Assembly (NCBI GenBank): GCA_030654175.1
Contig: JAURXZ010000030.1
Span: 248,001-312,000, forward strand
DNA: 64,000 bases
Direction: 5' to 3'
Source of the DNA: Bacteroidia bacterium
Lineage (GTDB): Bacteria; Bacteroidota; Bacteroidia; 2-12-FULL-35-15
The position numbers were made by a program, and so were the translations under genes. The first letter of the stretch is position 1. Each line of letters begins with the position of its first letter. Positions 56,521 through 64,000 of the stretch are shown here, one piece after another. The notes below the pieces were generated by a model that was not told the DNA's origin, ran no database searches, and was given only the letters and a program-made list of their open reading frames with translations.

Positions 56521-57160
56521 GAAAGAGGCACACTACAATTTTATCGCTATTGAAGGAAACATAGGGGCAGGCAAAACTACTCTTGCAAAAAAACTTTCTG
56601 TTGACTTCAATTCACGATTAATTCTGGAGCAATTTGCTGAAAATCCCTTTTTACCCAAATTTTATGACAACCCCGAAAAACATGCCTTTCCACTTGAACT
56701 TTCTTTTTTGGCCGAACGGTACCAGCAATTAAAAAATGAATTAGGAAAACAAGATATTTTCAAACCAACGATTGTTTCGGATTATTACTTTTTAAAATCC
56801 CTGATCTTTGCAAAAGCTAATTTAATTGAAGATGAATATGGACTGTATTCTAAACTATTCCATATCATTAATGATTCCCTGCCTAAACCTGATTTGTTTG
56901 TTTACCTATATCATGATGTAGAGCGATTACAACAAAACATCAAAAAACGAGGAAGAAATTACGAGCAAAGCATACCTGATGAATATCTGATAAAAATACA
57001 AAACACCTATTTCGACTTCATAAAACAACTAAATGACTTACGCATATTAGTGATCGATGTAAATAACATCGACTTTGCCAATGATAATGCGCACTATAAT
57101 CACATGATGGAAATCATTAATCAACCGTACAATGCTGGTATAACAAGAATAACAGCATAA
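56513..57160 (+). CDS. Deoxynucleoside kinase
   Basis: 215 residues of the dNK/dGK-dCK family: P-loop EGNIGAGKTT at 14-23, LEQFAENPFLPKFYDNPEKHAFPLELSFLAERYQQL (family E-x-F-x-x-NPFL and an LE-x-x-FLAER segment), a DYYFLKSLIFA segment in the place of the DRS motif, and the lid KKRGRNYEQSIPDEYL. Phosphorylates deoxynucleosides for salvage. Translationally coupled to folK by an 8-bp overlap, but metabolically independent. Confidence 0.92.
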   Translation: MAEKEAHYNFIAIEGNIGAGKTTLAKKLSVDFNSRLILEQFAENPFLPKFYDNPEKHAFPLELSFLAERYQQLKNELGKQDIFKPTIVSDYYFLKSLIFAKANLIEDEYGLYSKLFHIINDSLPKPDLFVYLYHDVERLQQNIKKRGRNYEQSIPDEYLIKIQNTYFDFIKQLNDLRILVIDVNNIDFANDNAHYNHMMEIINQPYNAGITRITA

Positions 57161-57228
57161 ATTACTGGCATATTATTTTTAGTTTAAAATATAATTGCAT
57201 AAAAACCTCTATTATTTGAAAATTTAAT

Positions 57229-57236
57229 TATTTTTG
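57229..57236 (+). promoter_or_regulatory. -7 element of the TPR lipoprotein gene
   Basis: TATTTTTG matches TAnnTTTG exactly and is followed by CGCC; the start codon is 58 bp downstream. A TTTG at 57215 is too close to serve as -33. Confidence 0.4.
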
Positions 57237-57293
57237 CGCCACTAATTGAGAATGGTAAGGCAAAATAAAATTCATTAAGAACAAAAAAATAAA

Positions 57294-59024
57294 ATGAAAA
57301 GATCTCTACAAACACTTGGTTTAGCGTTAATCGCAGCTATTGGCTTAAATTCTTGTGACGGGCTTGGCAAATTGGTTAAAAATGCTGACAAAATTACTTA
57401 CAAAGTAACGCCTGACCCAATGGAAATGCATGGTGATAGTATTGCAGTAAGTATCAGTGGTACTTACCCTGCAAAGATTTTCCCTAAAAAAGCTGTTGTA
57501 ACAACTATTCCTGTAATTAAATACAATGGTGGCGAAAAAGCACTGAAGCCTGTTGTATTAATAGGTGAAAAAGTAGAAGGTACTGGTCAGAAAATAACTA
57601 ACGCAACAGGTGGTAGTTTCAATTATACTTCTGAAAAAATTGCATATACTCCAGAAATGAAGGTTGCAACATTAGAATTAAAAGTTGGCGGCCAGGTTAA
57701 GAAGAAAGTGAAAGACCTACCAGCTAAAAAAGTTGCTGATGGTACGATCATTACTCCTTTATTAGTAAAAAATGATGAAAAGGCATTAATAGGAAAAGAT
57801 AAATTCGTAAAAACTATTCCCCGTTCTCAAACAACAAACATTTTCTTTACCATCAATCAATCACAAGTTCGTCCAGCAGAAATGAATAGTGCTGACATGA
57901 AAACTTTTAAAGAATTCACAAGCAATGGTATCGCTAAAGGATTTGATTTTAAAAACATGAATGTTTCAGCTTACGCTTCACCAGATGGAGAATTAACTTT
58001 AAATGGAAATCTTGCTGAAAACCGTGCAAAAGAAGCTACTAAAGCGATGATCGCAATGTTCAAAGATAAAAAAATGAAATTAGATGTTGCTACAACAGAT
58101 GCATTTTACAATAAAGTTACAACTGCTGAAGATTGGGATGGTTTCAAAAAAGAAATGGAAGCCTCATCAATTCCTGACAAAGATCTAATTTTACGTGTTT
58201 TAACAATGTATCCTGATGGAGACACCCGTGAAAGAGAAATCAAAAATTTATCAAAAACATATACTGAAGTAGCTGATAAGATCTTACCAAAGTTACGTAG
58301 AGCTGTTTTAACTTTAAATGCAGAAGAAAAAAGCCGCACAGATGAACAAATCAAAGCTTTAGCAGCTGTTTCTGCTGATAGTTTATCCGTAGAAGAGATA
58401 CTTTATGCTGCTACTTTAACTACAGATATTAATGCTAAATTAGAAATCTATAAAAAAGCAGAAGCAAAATACAGCAATGACTGGAGAACATCCAATAATG
58501 TTGGAATGATCTACTTAATGCAAAATAAATTGAATGATGCTGAAACTCATTTGAAAAAGGCTGATGCCTTATCTGCAAACAATGCTGTTGTTAATAATAA
58601 CTTAGGAATTGTAGCACGTTGGAAAGGTGACCGCAAAGGCGCAATGGAGCTTTACAAAAAGGCTACAAATGGTGGACCTGAAGTATCTTACAACATGGGA
58701 ATAATCGAAATCCAAAATGGTAACTACGCTGCTGCTATTTCTAATTTCGGTAGCTATGATACATTCAACTCTGCTCTTGCAAAATTGTTGAACAAAAATA
58801 ATGATGGCGCAATGTCAACTATAGATAATTCAGCTGACAAAGATGCTGCTGTATCTTTCTATTTAAAAGCGATTGCAGGTGCTCGTCAGGATAAAGCAGA
58901 TGTTTTAAACAACAACTTAAGAACAGCTATTCAGAAAGATGCTTCATTTAAAGCTATGGCAAAAGATGATGCTGAATTCATTAAATTCCGCGAAAACGCT
59001 GACTTTAAAGCGATGGTAAACTAA
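57294..59024 (+). CDS. Lipoprotein with OmpA-like and TPR domains
   Basis: 576 residues. Lipoprotein signal MKRSLQTLGLALIAAIGLNSC, lipidated Cys 21. Beta-rich N-terminal domain to about 175, an OmpA-like alpha/beta segment (NIFFTINQSQVRPAEMNSADMKTFKEF...MNVSAYASPDGELTLNGNLAENRAKEATKAMIAMFK), and TPR repeats at about 395-490 (RTSNNVGMIYLMQNKLNDAETHLKKADALSANNAVVNNNLGIVARWKGDRKGAMELYKKA). Codon use is strongly biased (GCT, AAA), suggesting high expression. From memory, the same architecture is a common abundant envelope lipoprotein in Bacteroidota; its precise role is unknown. Confidence 0.88.
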   Translation: MKRSLQTLGLALIAAIGLNSCDGLGKLVKNADKITYKVTPDPMEMHGDSIAVSISGTYPAKIFPKKAVVTTIPVIKYNGGEKALKPVVLIGEKVEGTGQKITNATGGSFNYTSEKIAYTPEMKVATLELKVGGQVKKKVKDLPAKKVADGTIITPLLVKNDEKALIGKDKFVKTIPRSQTTNIFFTINQSQVRPAEMNSADMKTFKEFTSNGIAKGFDFKNMNVSAYASPDGELTLNGNLAENRAKEATKAMIAMFKDKKMKLDVATTDAFYNKVTTAEDWDGFKKEMEASSIPDKDLILRVLTMYPDGDTREREIKNLSKTYTEVADKILPKLRRAVLTLNAEEKSRTDEQIKALAAVSADSLSVEEILYAATLTTDINAKLEIYKKAEAKYSNDWRTSNNVGMIYLMQNKLNDAETHLKKADALSANNAVVNNNLGIVARWKGDRKGAMELYKKATNGGPEVSYNMGIIEIQNGNYAAAISNFGSYDTFNSALAKLLNKNNDGAMSTIDNSADKDAAVSFYLKAIAGARQDKADVLNNNLRTAIQKDASFKAMAKDDAEFIKFRENADFKAMVN

Positions 59025-59045
59025 AATTAAAAAGGTTTTATAAAT

Positions 59046-59077
59046 AAAAATGTCCAGCAAAATTGCTGGACATTTTT
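59046..59077. terminator. Bidirectional terminator between the TPR lipoprotein and methyltransferase genes
   Basis: AAAAATGTCCAGCAA (59046-59060) and TTGCTGGACATTTTT (59063-59077) are perfect complements with A and T runs at the two ends. It serves the convergent genes on both sides. Confidence 0.95.
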
Positions 59078-59112
59078 ATTTATAGAGATCCCAACAGGAT
59101 CAATTCAATAGA

Positions 59113-59640
59113 TCAAATCATTTTCTGAAATAAGTCCCAGGTAACAACTCCAACACTTACTGCAATATTTAAAGAATGCTTGGTCCCAACTTGTGGTATT
59201 TCAATAACACCGGCACTTGCATCAATTGCTTCTTGTTCTACACCTTTTACTTCGTTACCAAAAATAATTGCTAATTTTTTCGACTTATCAGGTTTAAAAT
59301 TGTTTAGCATAATCGCAGATTGGGCCTGCTCAATAGCATATACATTGTAATTGTTTTGCTTTAACTCTTCAACTGCCTCCAGAGTGGTTTTAAAATATTT
59401 CCAGGTAACACTATCTGTTGAACCCAGCGCTGTTTTTTGAATATCCTTATTCGGTGGAGTTCCTGTAATACCACATAGATAAACGGCTTCCACTAAAAAA
59501 GCATCAGCTGTTCTAAAAACCGACCCTACGTTATTCAAACTACGCACATTATCAAGCACAATTACAATTGGCGTTTTGATGGCTTGCTTAAATTCATCCA
59601 ATGATTTCCGATTCAATTCTTCGTTCAATAATTTTCTCAT
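59113..59640 (-). CDS. TrmH/SpoU-family RNA 2'-O-methyltransferase
   Basis: 175 residues from the ATG at 59640 (MRKLLNEELNRKSLDEFKQ), preferred over the upstream frame start (59691) because the family begins exactly so. SPOUT motifs: PIVIVLDNVRSLNNVGSVFRTADAFLVEAVYLCGITGTPPNKDIQKTALGS, KLAIIFGNEVKGVEQEAIDAS and IEIPQVGTKHSLNIAVSVGVVTWDLF, that is motifs 1, 2 and 3 with the deep SAM knot. Catalytic Arg in FRTAD and N in HSLNIAVS. Methylates a ribose of tRNA or rRNA; the target nucleotide is not known. Confidence 0.94.
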   Translation of the reverse strand: MRKLLNEELNRKSLDEFKQAIKTPIVIVLDNVRSLNNVGSVFRTADAFLVEAVYLCGITGTPPNKDIQKTALGSTDSVTWKYFKTTLEAVEELKQNNYNVYAIEQAQSAIMLNNFKPDKSKKLAIIFGNEVKGVEQEAIDASAGVIEIPQVGTKHSLNIAVSVGVVTWDLFQKMI

Positions 59641-59693
59641 ATCTCTATATCCAATAATTCCAGTTACTATAACCAAAGTTCGATTGTTCAAAT

Positions 59694-59785
59694 GGGCGTT
59701 CCAATTCTTGACGGAAGAATTGGCGGGCTTTTCGCTTCAATCTTTTCTAAAAAGAAAAGGATTTACGCTACAATTCCTAACGCAG
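59694..59785. repeat. Structured dispersed element with branched hairpins
   Basis: GCGTT (59696-59700) can pair with AACGC (59779-59783) to close the element. Inside, CCAATTCTT (59701-59709) pairs with AAGAATTGG (59715-59723), and an AATC-TTTTCT/AGAAAA-GGATT arm with one bulge and an AAAA loop lies at about 59729-59763. The sequence TTTTCGCTTCAATC...AAAGGATTTACGC is one I recall recurring between genes in Bacteroidota. No gene lies in 59641-60005. Confidence 0.6.
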
Positions 59786-59970
59786 CATTATCAGTGAAAT
59801 CAAACCCTGCAATTAATTTACCGGTCTTTTATGTTTTTGGTTCAAATTTTCAGCGTACACGGACCTAAGCCAAAATTAACAATAGGACTCAGGTTATTAC
59901 TTTAAAAATTAATTTATTTATAAAAGCAAAACTATAAAACAATTGCTGAAAAACTGTTAAAAACTTTCAT

Positions 59971-59999
59971 TTGAGGTGTAAATAGGTTTTGTACTTTTA
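59971..59999 (+). promoter_or_regulatory. Promoter of mutS
   Basis: TTG (59971-59973), 18-bp spacer, TACTTTTA (59992-59999; last base differs from TAnnTTTG). The start codon follows 7 bp later, so the message would have little or no leader. Confidence 0.4.
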
Positions 60000-60005
60000 C
60001 CGAAG

Positions 60006-62750
60006 ATGGCAAAGAATAAAACACCAACAAAAACAACCACTGCGGAAAGTGAAACTCCGCTTATGAAACAGTTTAATGGTATCAAGGCAAAATATCCGGA
60101 TGCTTTGTTACTGTTTCGTGTTGGTGATTTTTATGAGACCTTTGGAAGTGATGCCGTTAAAACTGCAAATATTTTAGGTATTGTGCTTACCAAACGCGCA
60201 AACGGGTATGCTTCTTTTATTGAACTAGCGGGCTTTCCTTATCATTCATTGGATACCTATCTTCCTAAATTAGTTCGTGCAGGGCAACGTGTTGCGATCT
60301 GCGACCAGCTGGAAGACCCTAAGTTGACAAAAACCATAGTAAAACGGGGTGTTACAGAACTAGTAACTCCAGGTGTTACCTTTAATGACAAGGTACTTGA
60401 ACATAGATCAAATAATTTTTTAGCAAGTGTTTACCTGGGAGAAAAAATTTCAGGTGTTTCATTTTTAGATGTTTCTACCGGTGAATTTTTAGTTGCTGAA
60501 GGCAATCTTGAATACATTGATAAGCTGTTACAAAGCTTCCGCCCAAGTGAGGTTCTATTTCAGAAAAACAAAAAAAAAATATTCATTGAAACTTTTGGTG
60601 AAAAATTTTACACCTACGGATTAGATGACTGGGCCTTTAGTTCTGATTTCGGTAACGACCTGTTATTAAAACATTTTGATACAAAATCATTAAAAGGTTT
60701 TGGTATCGAAAATCTGAAACAAGGCATAATTGCTGCCGGTGCCGCGCTACATTACCTTGCCGATACAGCACATGATAAAGTAAAACACATCACCACCATA
60801 TCACGTATCGAGGAAGAGAAATATGTATGGCTTGATCGTTTTACCATTCGAAATTTAGAATTATTTAACTCACAAAATGATAATGCAAAAACACTGATCG
60901 ACATTATTGATCAGACCGTTTCACCAATGGGTTCGCGCATGCTAAAACGATGGTTAGCACTGCCATTAAAAGATAAAGTTTCCATTGAAGAACGATTGGA
61001 GGTTGTGGATTATTTTTTATCGAATCGTGAAACAAACGAACTTATCATTCAACAGCTGGAATTAATTGGTGATCTGGAGCGTATCATTTCAAAAGTTGCA
61101 ACAGCCCGTATTTCACCAAAAGAAGTGGTTCAATTGAAACGTGCGTTAACAGCCATTGTTCCAATAAAAACTACTTGCGAAAATTCAAAAAACACATCAT
61201 TACAAAAGATCGCAGAGCAACTTAACCCTTGCAAATTGGTAATTGAGCGCATCGAAAAAGAGATCATGCCCGAACCGCCTTACCTTGTTGCCAAAGGAAA
61301 TGTAATTGCTGAAGGGGTGAATGCAGAATTGGACGACTTGCGAAAAATCTCCTATTCAGGGAAAGATTATTTGTTGCAGATACAACAACGTGAAAGTGAA
61401 CTTACGGGGATCTCCTCTTTAAAAGTGGCATTTAACAGTGTGTTTGGTTATTACCTGGAAGTTACCAATACACATAAAGATAAAGTTCCGGACACATGGA
61501 TCCGAAAGCAAACACTTACCACTGCGGAACGTTATATCACACCCGAACTAAAAGAGTATGAAGAAAAAATATTAGGTGCCGAAGAAAAAATCATTGCATT
61601 AGAAATAAGACTATTTAACGATCTGGTGATCGGATTGATGGATTACATTTCCACCATTCAGTTGAATGCTTCGTTAATAGGCCGACTGGACTGCTTGTTG
61701 TCCTTTGCCACAATAGCACAAAAAAACAATTATGTTCGTCCACATCTTTTTGAGAATGATATATTAGATATCAAAGATGGCCGGCATCCTGTGATTGAAA
61801 AACAATTACCTGTTGGTGAAGAATATATTGCAAATGATATTTACCTGGATAATCAAAAACAACAGATCATTATCATAACCGGACCGAATATGTCCGGAAA
61901 ATCGGCTCTGTTGCGACAAACCGCATTAATAGTTCTGATGGCCCAGATGGGAAGTTTTGTGCCCGCAAAACACGCGAATTTAGGATTGGTAGACAAAATT
62001 TTCACAAGAGTTGGAGCTTCTGATAATATTTCATCAGGTGAATCAACCTTTATGGTGGAAATGAACGAAACTGCAAGCATCTTAAATAATTTATCCAACC
62101 GCAGTTTAATTTTACTGGACGAAATTGGTCGCGGAACCAGCACCTATGACGGGATCTCCATTGCCTGGGCTATCGCTGAATATATCCATGAAAATCCTTC
62201 TGTAAAAGCTAAAACATTATTTGCCACCCACTATCATGAGCTGAATGAAATGACAAATTCCATGCATCGTGTGAAAAACTTCAATGTTTCGGTGAAGGAG
62301 GTAGGTAACAAAGTGTTATTTACCCGCAAGCTGGTACCCGGTGGAAGCGAGCATAGTTTTGGTATCCATGTTGCAAAAATGGCAGGAATGCCCAAAAAAG
62401 TATTGGACAGGGCAAATCAAATTCTTGCCCAATTGGAAGGCGAAAGAGAAGGAAAAGAATCCGGAATAGGCGGATCGGAACGGAAGATAAACCTGAAACT
62501 TGGAGGAGAGAAAAAGAATCAAGGGTTAAGGATAGAGAACCAAGAATCAAGAATCAAGAATCAAGAGGTTTTTGTGGAGGCGATCAACAAACAACCATCA
62601 GCAGAAAATTTGCAGCTAAGCTTTTTTCAATTGAACGACCCTGTTTTAGAGAATATAAAGGATGAACTTCAAAAAACAGATATTAATACCTTAACTCCTA
62701 TTGAGGCCCTAATGAAATTAAATGAAATAAAAAAAATGATAGGAGGTTAA
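60006..62750 (+). CDS. mutS: DNA mismatch repair protein MutS
   Basis: 914 residues. Mismatch-binding domain with [14 protein letters not shown] (Phe-x-Glu wedge); connector, core and clamp domains ([41 protein letters not shown]); ATPase with Walker [14 protein letters not shown] (about 626-633), [10 protein letters not shown], Walker [17 protein letters not shown] and FATHYHEL. A leading 20-residue Thr-rich arm precedes [13 protein letters not shown], as in many Bacteroidota MutS. In the linker after the ATPase (about residues 838-855) a peptide [18 protein letters not shown] is encoded by a heptamer repeat (62541-62568). The C-terminal helices ([32 protein letters not shown]) are intact. 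Confidence 0.97.
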   Translation: MAKNKTPTKTTTAESETPLMKQFNGIKAKYPDALLLFRVGDFYETFGSDAVKTANILGIVLTKRANGYASFIELAGFPYHSLDTYLPKLVRAGQRVAICDQLEDPKLTKTIVKRGVTELVTPGVTFNDKVLEHRSNNFLASVYLGEKISGVSFLDVSTGEFLVAEGNLEYIDKLLQSFRPSEVLFQKNKKKIFIETFGEKFYTYGLDDWAFSSDFGNDLLLKHFDTKSLKGFGIENLKQGIIAAGAALHYLADTAHDKVKHITTISRIEEEKYVWLDRFTIRNLELFNSQNDNAKTLIDIIDQTVSPMGSRMLKRWLALPLKDKVSIEERLEVVDYFLSNRETNELIIQQLELIGDLERIISKVATARISPKEVVQLKRALTAIVPIKTTCENSKNTSLQKIAEQLNPCKLVIERIEKEIMPEPPYLVAKGNVIAEGVNAELDDLRKISYSGKDYLLQIQQRESELTGISSLKVAFNSVFGYYLEVTNTHKDKVPDTWIRKQTLTTAERYITPELKEYEEKILGAEEKIIALEIRLFNDLVIGLMDYISTIQLNASLIGRLDCLLSFATIAQKNNYVRPHLFENDILDIKDGRHPVIEKQLPVGEEYIANDIYLDNQKQQIIIITGPNMSGKSALLRQTALIVLMAQMGSFVPAKHANLGLVDKIFTRVGASDNISSGESTFMVEMNETASILNNLSNRSLILLDEIGRGTSTYDGISIAWAIAEYIHENPSVKAKTLFATHYHELNEMTNSMHRVKNFNVSVKEVGNKVLFTRKLVPGGSEHSFGIHVAKMAGMPKKVLDRANQILAQLEGEREGKESGIGGSERKINLKLGGEKKNQGLRIENQESRIKNQEVFVEAINKQPSAENLQLSFFQLNDPVLENIKDELQKTDINTLTPIEALMKLNEIKKMIGG
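62541..62568 (+). repeat. Heptamer repeat in frame inside mutS
   Basis: CAAGAAT three times (62541-62561) then CAAGAGG, preceded by degenerate relatives from about 62513. It encodes the charged, low-complexity linker peptide between ATPase and C-terminal domains. 21 bp equals 7 residues, so copy changes by three units keep the frame. Confidence 0.8.
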
Positions 62751-62808
62751 GGAATATTTTCAATTTTTGTTTTCCCGAAAATCCCTGAAGTCCTTAAGGT
62801 ATTTGCGT

Positions 62809-63819
62809 CTATTTTGTAACTTCTTTAACAGTTTCCACTCTTTCCACCTTTTCCAATTTGTGAAATTTAATTCCGATCATGAACTCATGGGTACCTGTGC
62901 TGTACTTCCTTATGTTTGAAGTAGTAAAATCGTAGGAATAAGCAAAGGTCAGGTTTTCCTGCATTGTATAGCCAACCATTACTGAAACAGCATCCAGATT
63001 CCTATATGCTGTCCCTAACCACATTTTTTCGCGGTATACGGCACGCACACCAAGATCGAACTGAACAGGGGCTGGTTTTACAAATTTAATTAAGGCCGAT
63101 GGTTCTAGGTTAAAATTTTCGTTTAATTTATATTTGTATCCACCGGTAATATAAAAATGCGTAGCTAATTTGCTTAATGATGAGGTAGCTGTTTCAAAAA
63201 AGTTTATCCTATTCTGCAATATTTGCGGCATACTTGCCCCTGCATACCATTTCTTATCAGATGAATACGCATATACTCCCACTCCAAAATCAGGTGCTAT
63301 AACAGACTGCAAACCCGTGCTGATGACCTGATCAGTAGGATCTCTTAATGTAATTTTAGAAGCATCAACCATAAATTGAAGAACACCGCCTGATAAACCG
63401 AAGGATACCTTTACTTTTTCTGCAACTTTGATATGATAGGCATAGGAAAGATAAAAACCAGTCCTGCGCGTTGGTCCTACAATATCAGTGAATAGTATCC
63501 CGCCTAAGCCCACGTTTAATGATTTGGTTGGACCATTCACGCTTAATATATAGGTACGCGGTGCATCTGTGATCCCGATCCATTGATAACGATTATTGGA
63601 TAAGCCTTCAAAATAAGGATTACTTCCTGCAACTGCAGGATTCATCACAAAGTTATTAAGCATATAATTACTATAATGAGGCAACTGCTGTGCATGTAAA
63701 GAGGCCCCACCCCACCCCTCAGCAAAAGAGAGGCTGAATAAAAAAAGAAAGAGGCCCATCCCTAACCTCCCCAAAGGAGGCAGATGGCGATCGTAAAAAT
63801 TATCTTTTATCTTTTTCAT
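62809..63819 (-). CDS. PorP/SprF-family type IX secretion membrane protein
   Basis: 336 residues. PorP/SprF signatures: QQLPHYSNYMLNNFVMNPAVAGSNPYFEGLSNNRYQWIGITDAPRTYILSVNGPTKSLNVGLGGILFTDIVGPTRRTGFYLSYAYH, and the tail LTFAYSYDFTTSNIRKYSTGTHEFMIGIKFH. An outer-membrane barrel that helps surface attachment of T9SS type B proteins. The first 42 residues are odd: MKKIKDNFYDRHLPPLGRLGMGLFLFLF...SLSFAEGWGGASLHAQ contains a dispersed-repeat-derived segment that now provides the signal peptide. Immediately downstream in transcription of a T9SS type B protein (63890-64000), the usual partner. Confidence 0.93.
   Translation of the reverse strand: MKKIKDNFYDRHLPPLGRLGMGLFLFLFSLSFAEGWGGASLHAQQLPHYSNYMLNNFVMNPAVAGSNPYFEGLSNNRYQWIGITDAPRTYILSVNGPTKSLNVGLGGILFTDIVGPTRRTGFYLSYAYHIKVAEKVKVSFGLSGGVLQFMVDASKITLRDPTDQVISTGLQSVIAPDFGVGVYAYSSDKKWYAGASMPQILQNRINFFETATSSLSKLATHFYITGGYKYKLNENFNLEPSALIKFVKPAPVQFDLGVRAVYREKMWLGTAYRNLDAVSVMVGYTMQENLTFAYSYDFTTSNIRKYSTGTHEFMIGIKFHKLEKVERVETVKEVTK
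63700..63790 (-). repeat. Dispersed repeat inside the porP signal-peptide region
   Basis: CCTCC (63766-63770) and GGAGG (63776-63780) form an inverted pair, and on the minus strand GGGCCTCTTT occurs twice around a GCTGAGGGGTGGGGTGGGGCC stretch. The encoded LPPLGRLGMG...LSFAEGWGGA is a peptide form I recall from many Bacteroidota proteins and false ORFs, caused by a widespread intergenic repeat. Confidence 0.65.
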
Positions 63820-63889
63820 ACGTATCTTTTTATCTTTTCTTGCTTTGTTGACTCCAAATCTTTCGGAGAGAAAATAAGTAAGAATCGCT

Positions 63890-64000
63890 TTATCTCAAAA
63901 TTGTAATTGGCCCTGTCAATACATCCGGGAAAAACGGATCATTCAAATTAATAATGTAATAATATGTTCCAACAGGTAATAATTTACCTTTGAATATGCC
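63890..64000 (-). CDS. C-terminal end of a T9SS type B (gliding-type) surface protein, cut by window edge
   Basis: The frame open to the right edge gives 36 residues ending at TAA 63890: GIFKGKLLPVGTYYYIINL then NDPFFPDVLTGPITILR. This is the last part of the T9SS type B sorting domain (G-x-[FY]-K-G-K-x-LP-x-GTYYYII...GPITI-[LM]-R). Its gene is 70 bp upstream of porP/sprF on the same strand, the standard substrate-partner arrangement. Confidence 0.88.
   Translation of the reverse strand, partial: GIFKGKLLPVGTYYYIINLNDPFFPDVLTGPITILR

Overview
The window comes from an AT-rich genome of the phylum Bacteroidota. Support for this: two surface proteins and a third cut by the right edge end in the type IX secretion (T9SS) type B 'gliding motility' C-terminal domain; there is a PorP/SprF-family protein and a DUF5723-thrombospondin-3-OmpA protein; many start regions carry the Bacteroidota promoter form TTTG/TAnnTTTG; and short 7-bp tandem repeats and other dispersed elements typical of this phylum are scattered about. 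No rRNA, tRNA, CRISPR array, integrase or transposase was recognised.

Layout. 0-6.5 kb: a signalling block on the minus strand (receiver-only regulator, cytosolic hybrid histidine kinase with fourteen 21-residue repeats, AraC-type regulator, outer-membrane barrel, receiver with a C-terminal membrane anchor, TerB-like protein). The AraC gene and the membrane-anchored receiver share an upstream 21-bp-spaced direct repeat. 6.8-21.3 kb: a stress/low-oxygen island with DoxX, two tandem universal stress proteins, two unnamed 127-residue proteins, a three-BON-domain protein, a phosphoribosyltransferase, a Balon-like (baeRF) putative ribosome hibernation factor and Hsp20, interleaved with two tripartite ABC exporters (adaptor, permease, ATPase). 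The adaptor of the second exporter is split by a -1 frameshift exactly on an A AAA AAG slippery heptamer. 21.5-24.1 kb: mlaE-mlaF-mlaD lipid transport operon. 24.4-35.7 kb: metallo-hydrolase, lipoproteins and envelope proteins, an OmpA/TSP3 protein, a DUF3352-like protein and an FKBP isomerase.

36.2-48.5 kb: one giant gene of 4,063 codons for a secreted collagen-like fibre. It has a Sec signal, a tail-fibre-like head, six large Gly-X-Thr tracts interrupted by ten globular modules of two types arranged as B-A-A / A-A / A-A / B-A-A, a beta-repeat stalk and a glycine-rich C-terminal knob. It has its own promoter and a strong terminator. This is the most striking object in the window. 49-54 kb: two T9SS surface proteins with PKD/Calx-beta/choice-of-anchor-L domains and a decayed fragment of a third. 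54-64 kb: an orphan ABC permease and housekeeping genes (folK, deoxynucleoside kinase, trmH-like methyltransferase, mutS), a TPR lipoprotein, PorP/SprF and the cut T9SS protein. Dispersed repeats have entered at least three coding regions in frame (DUF3352-like gene, mutS, porP), and a structured, branched repeat lies between the methyltransferase and mutS.
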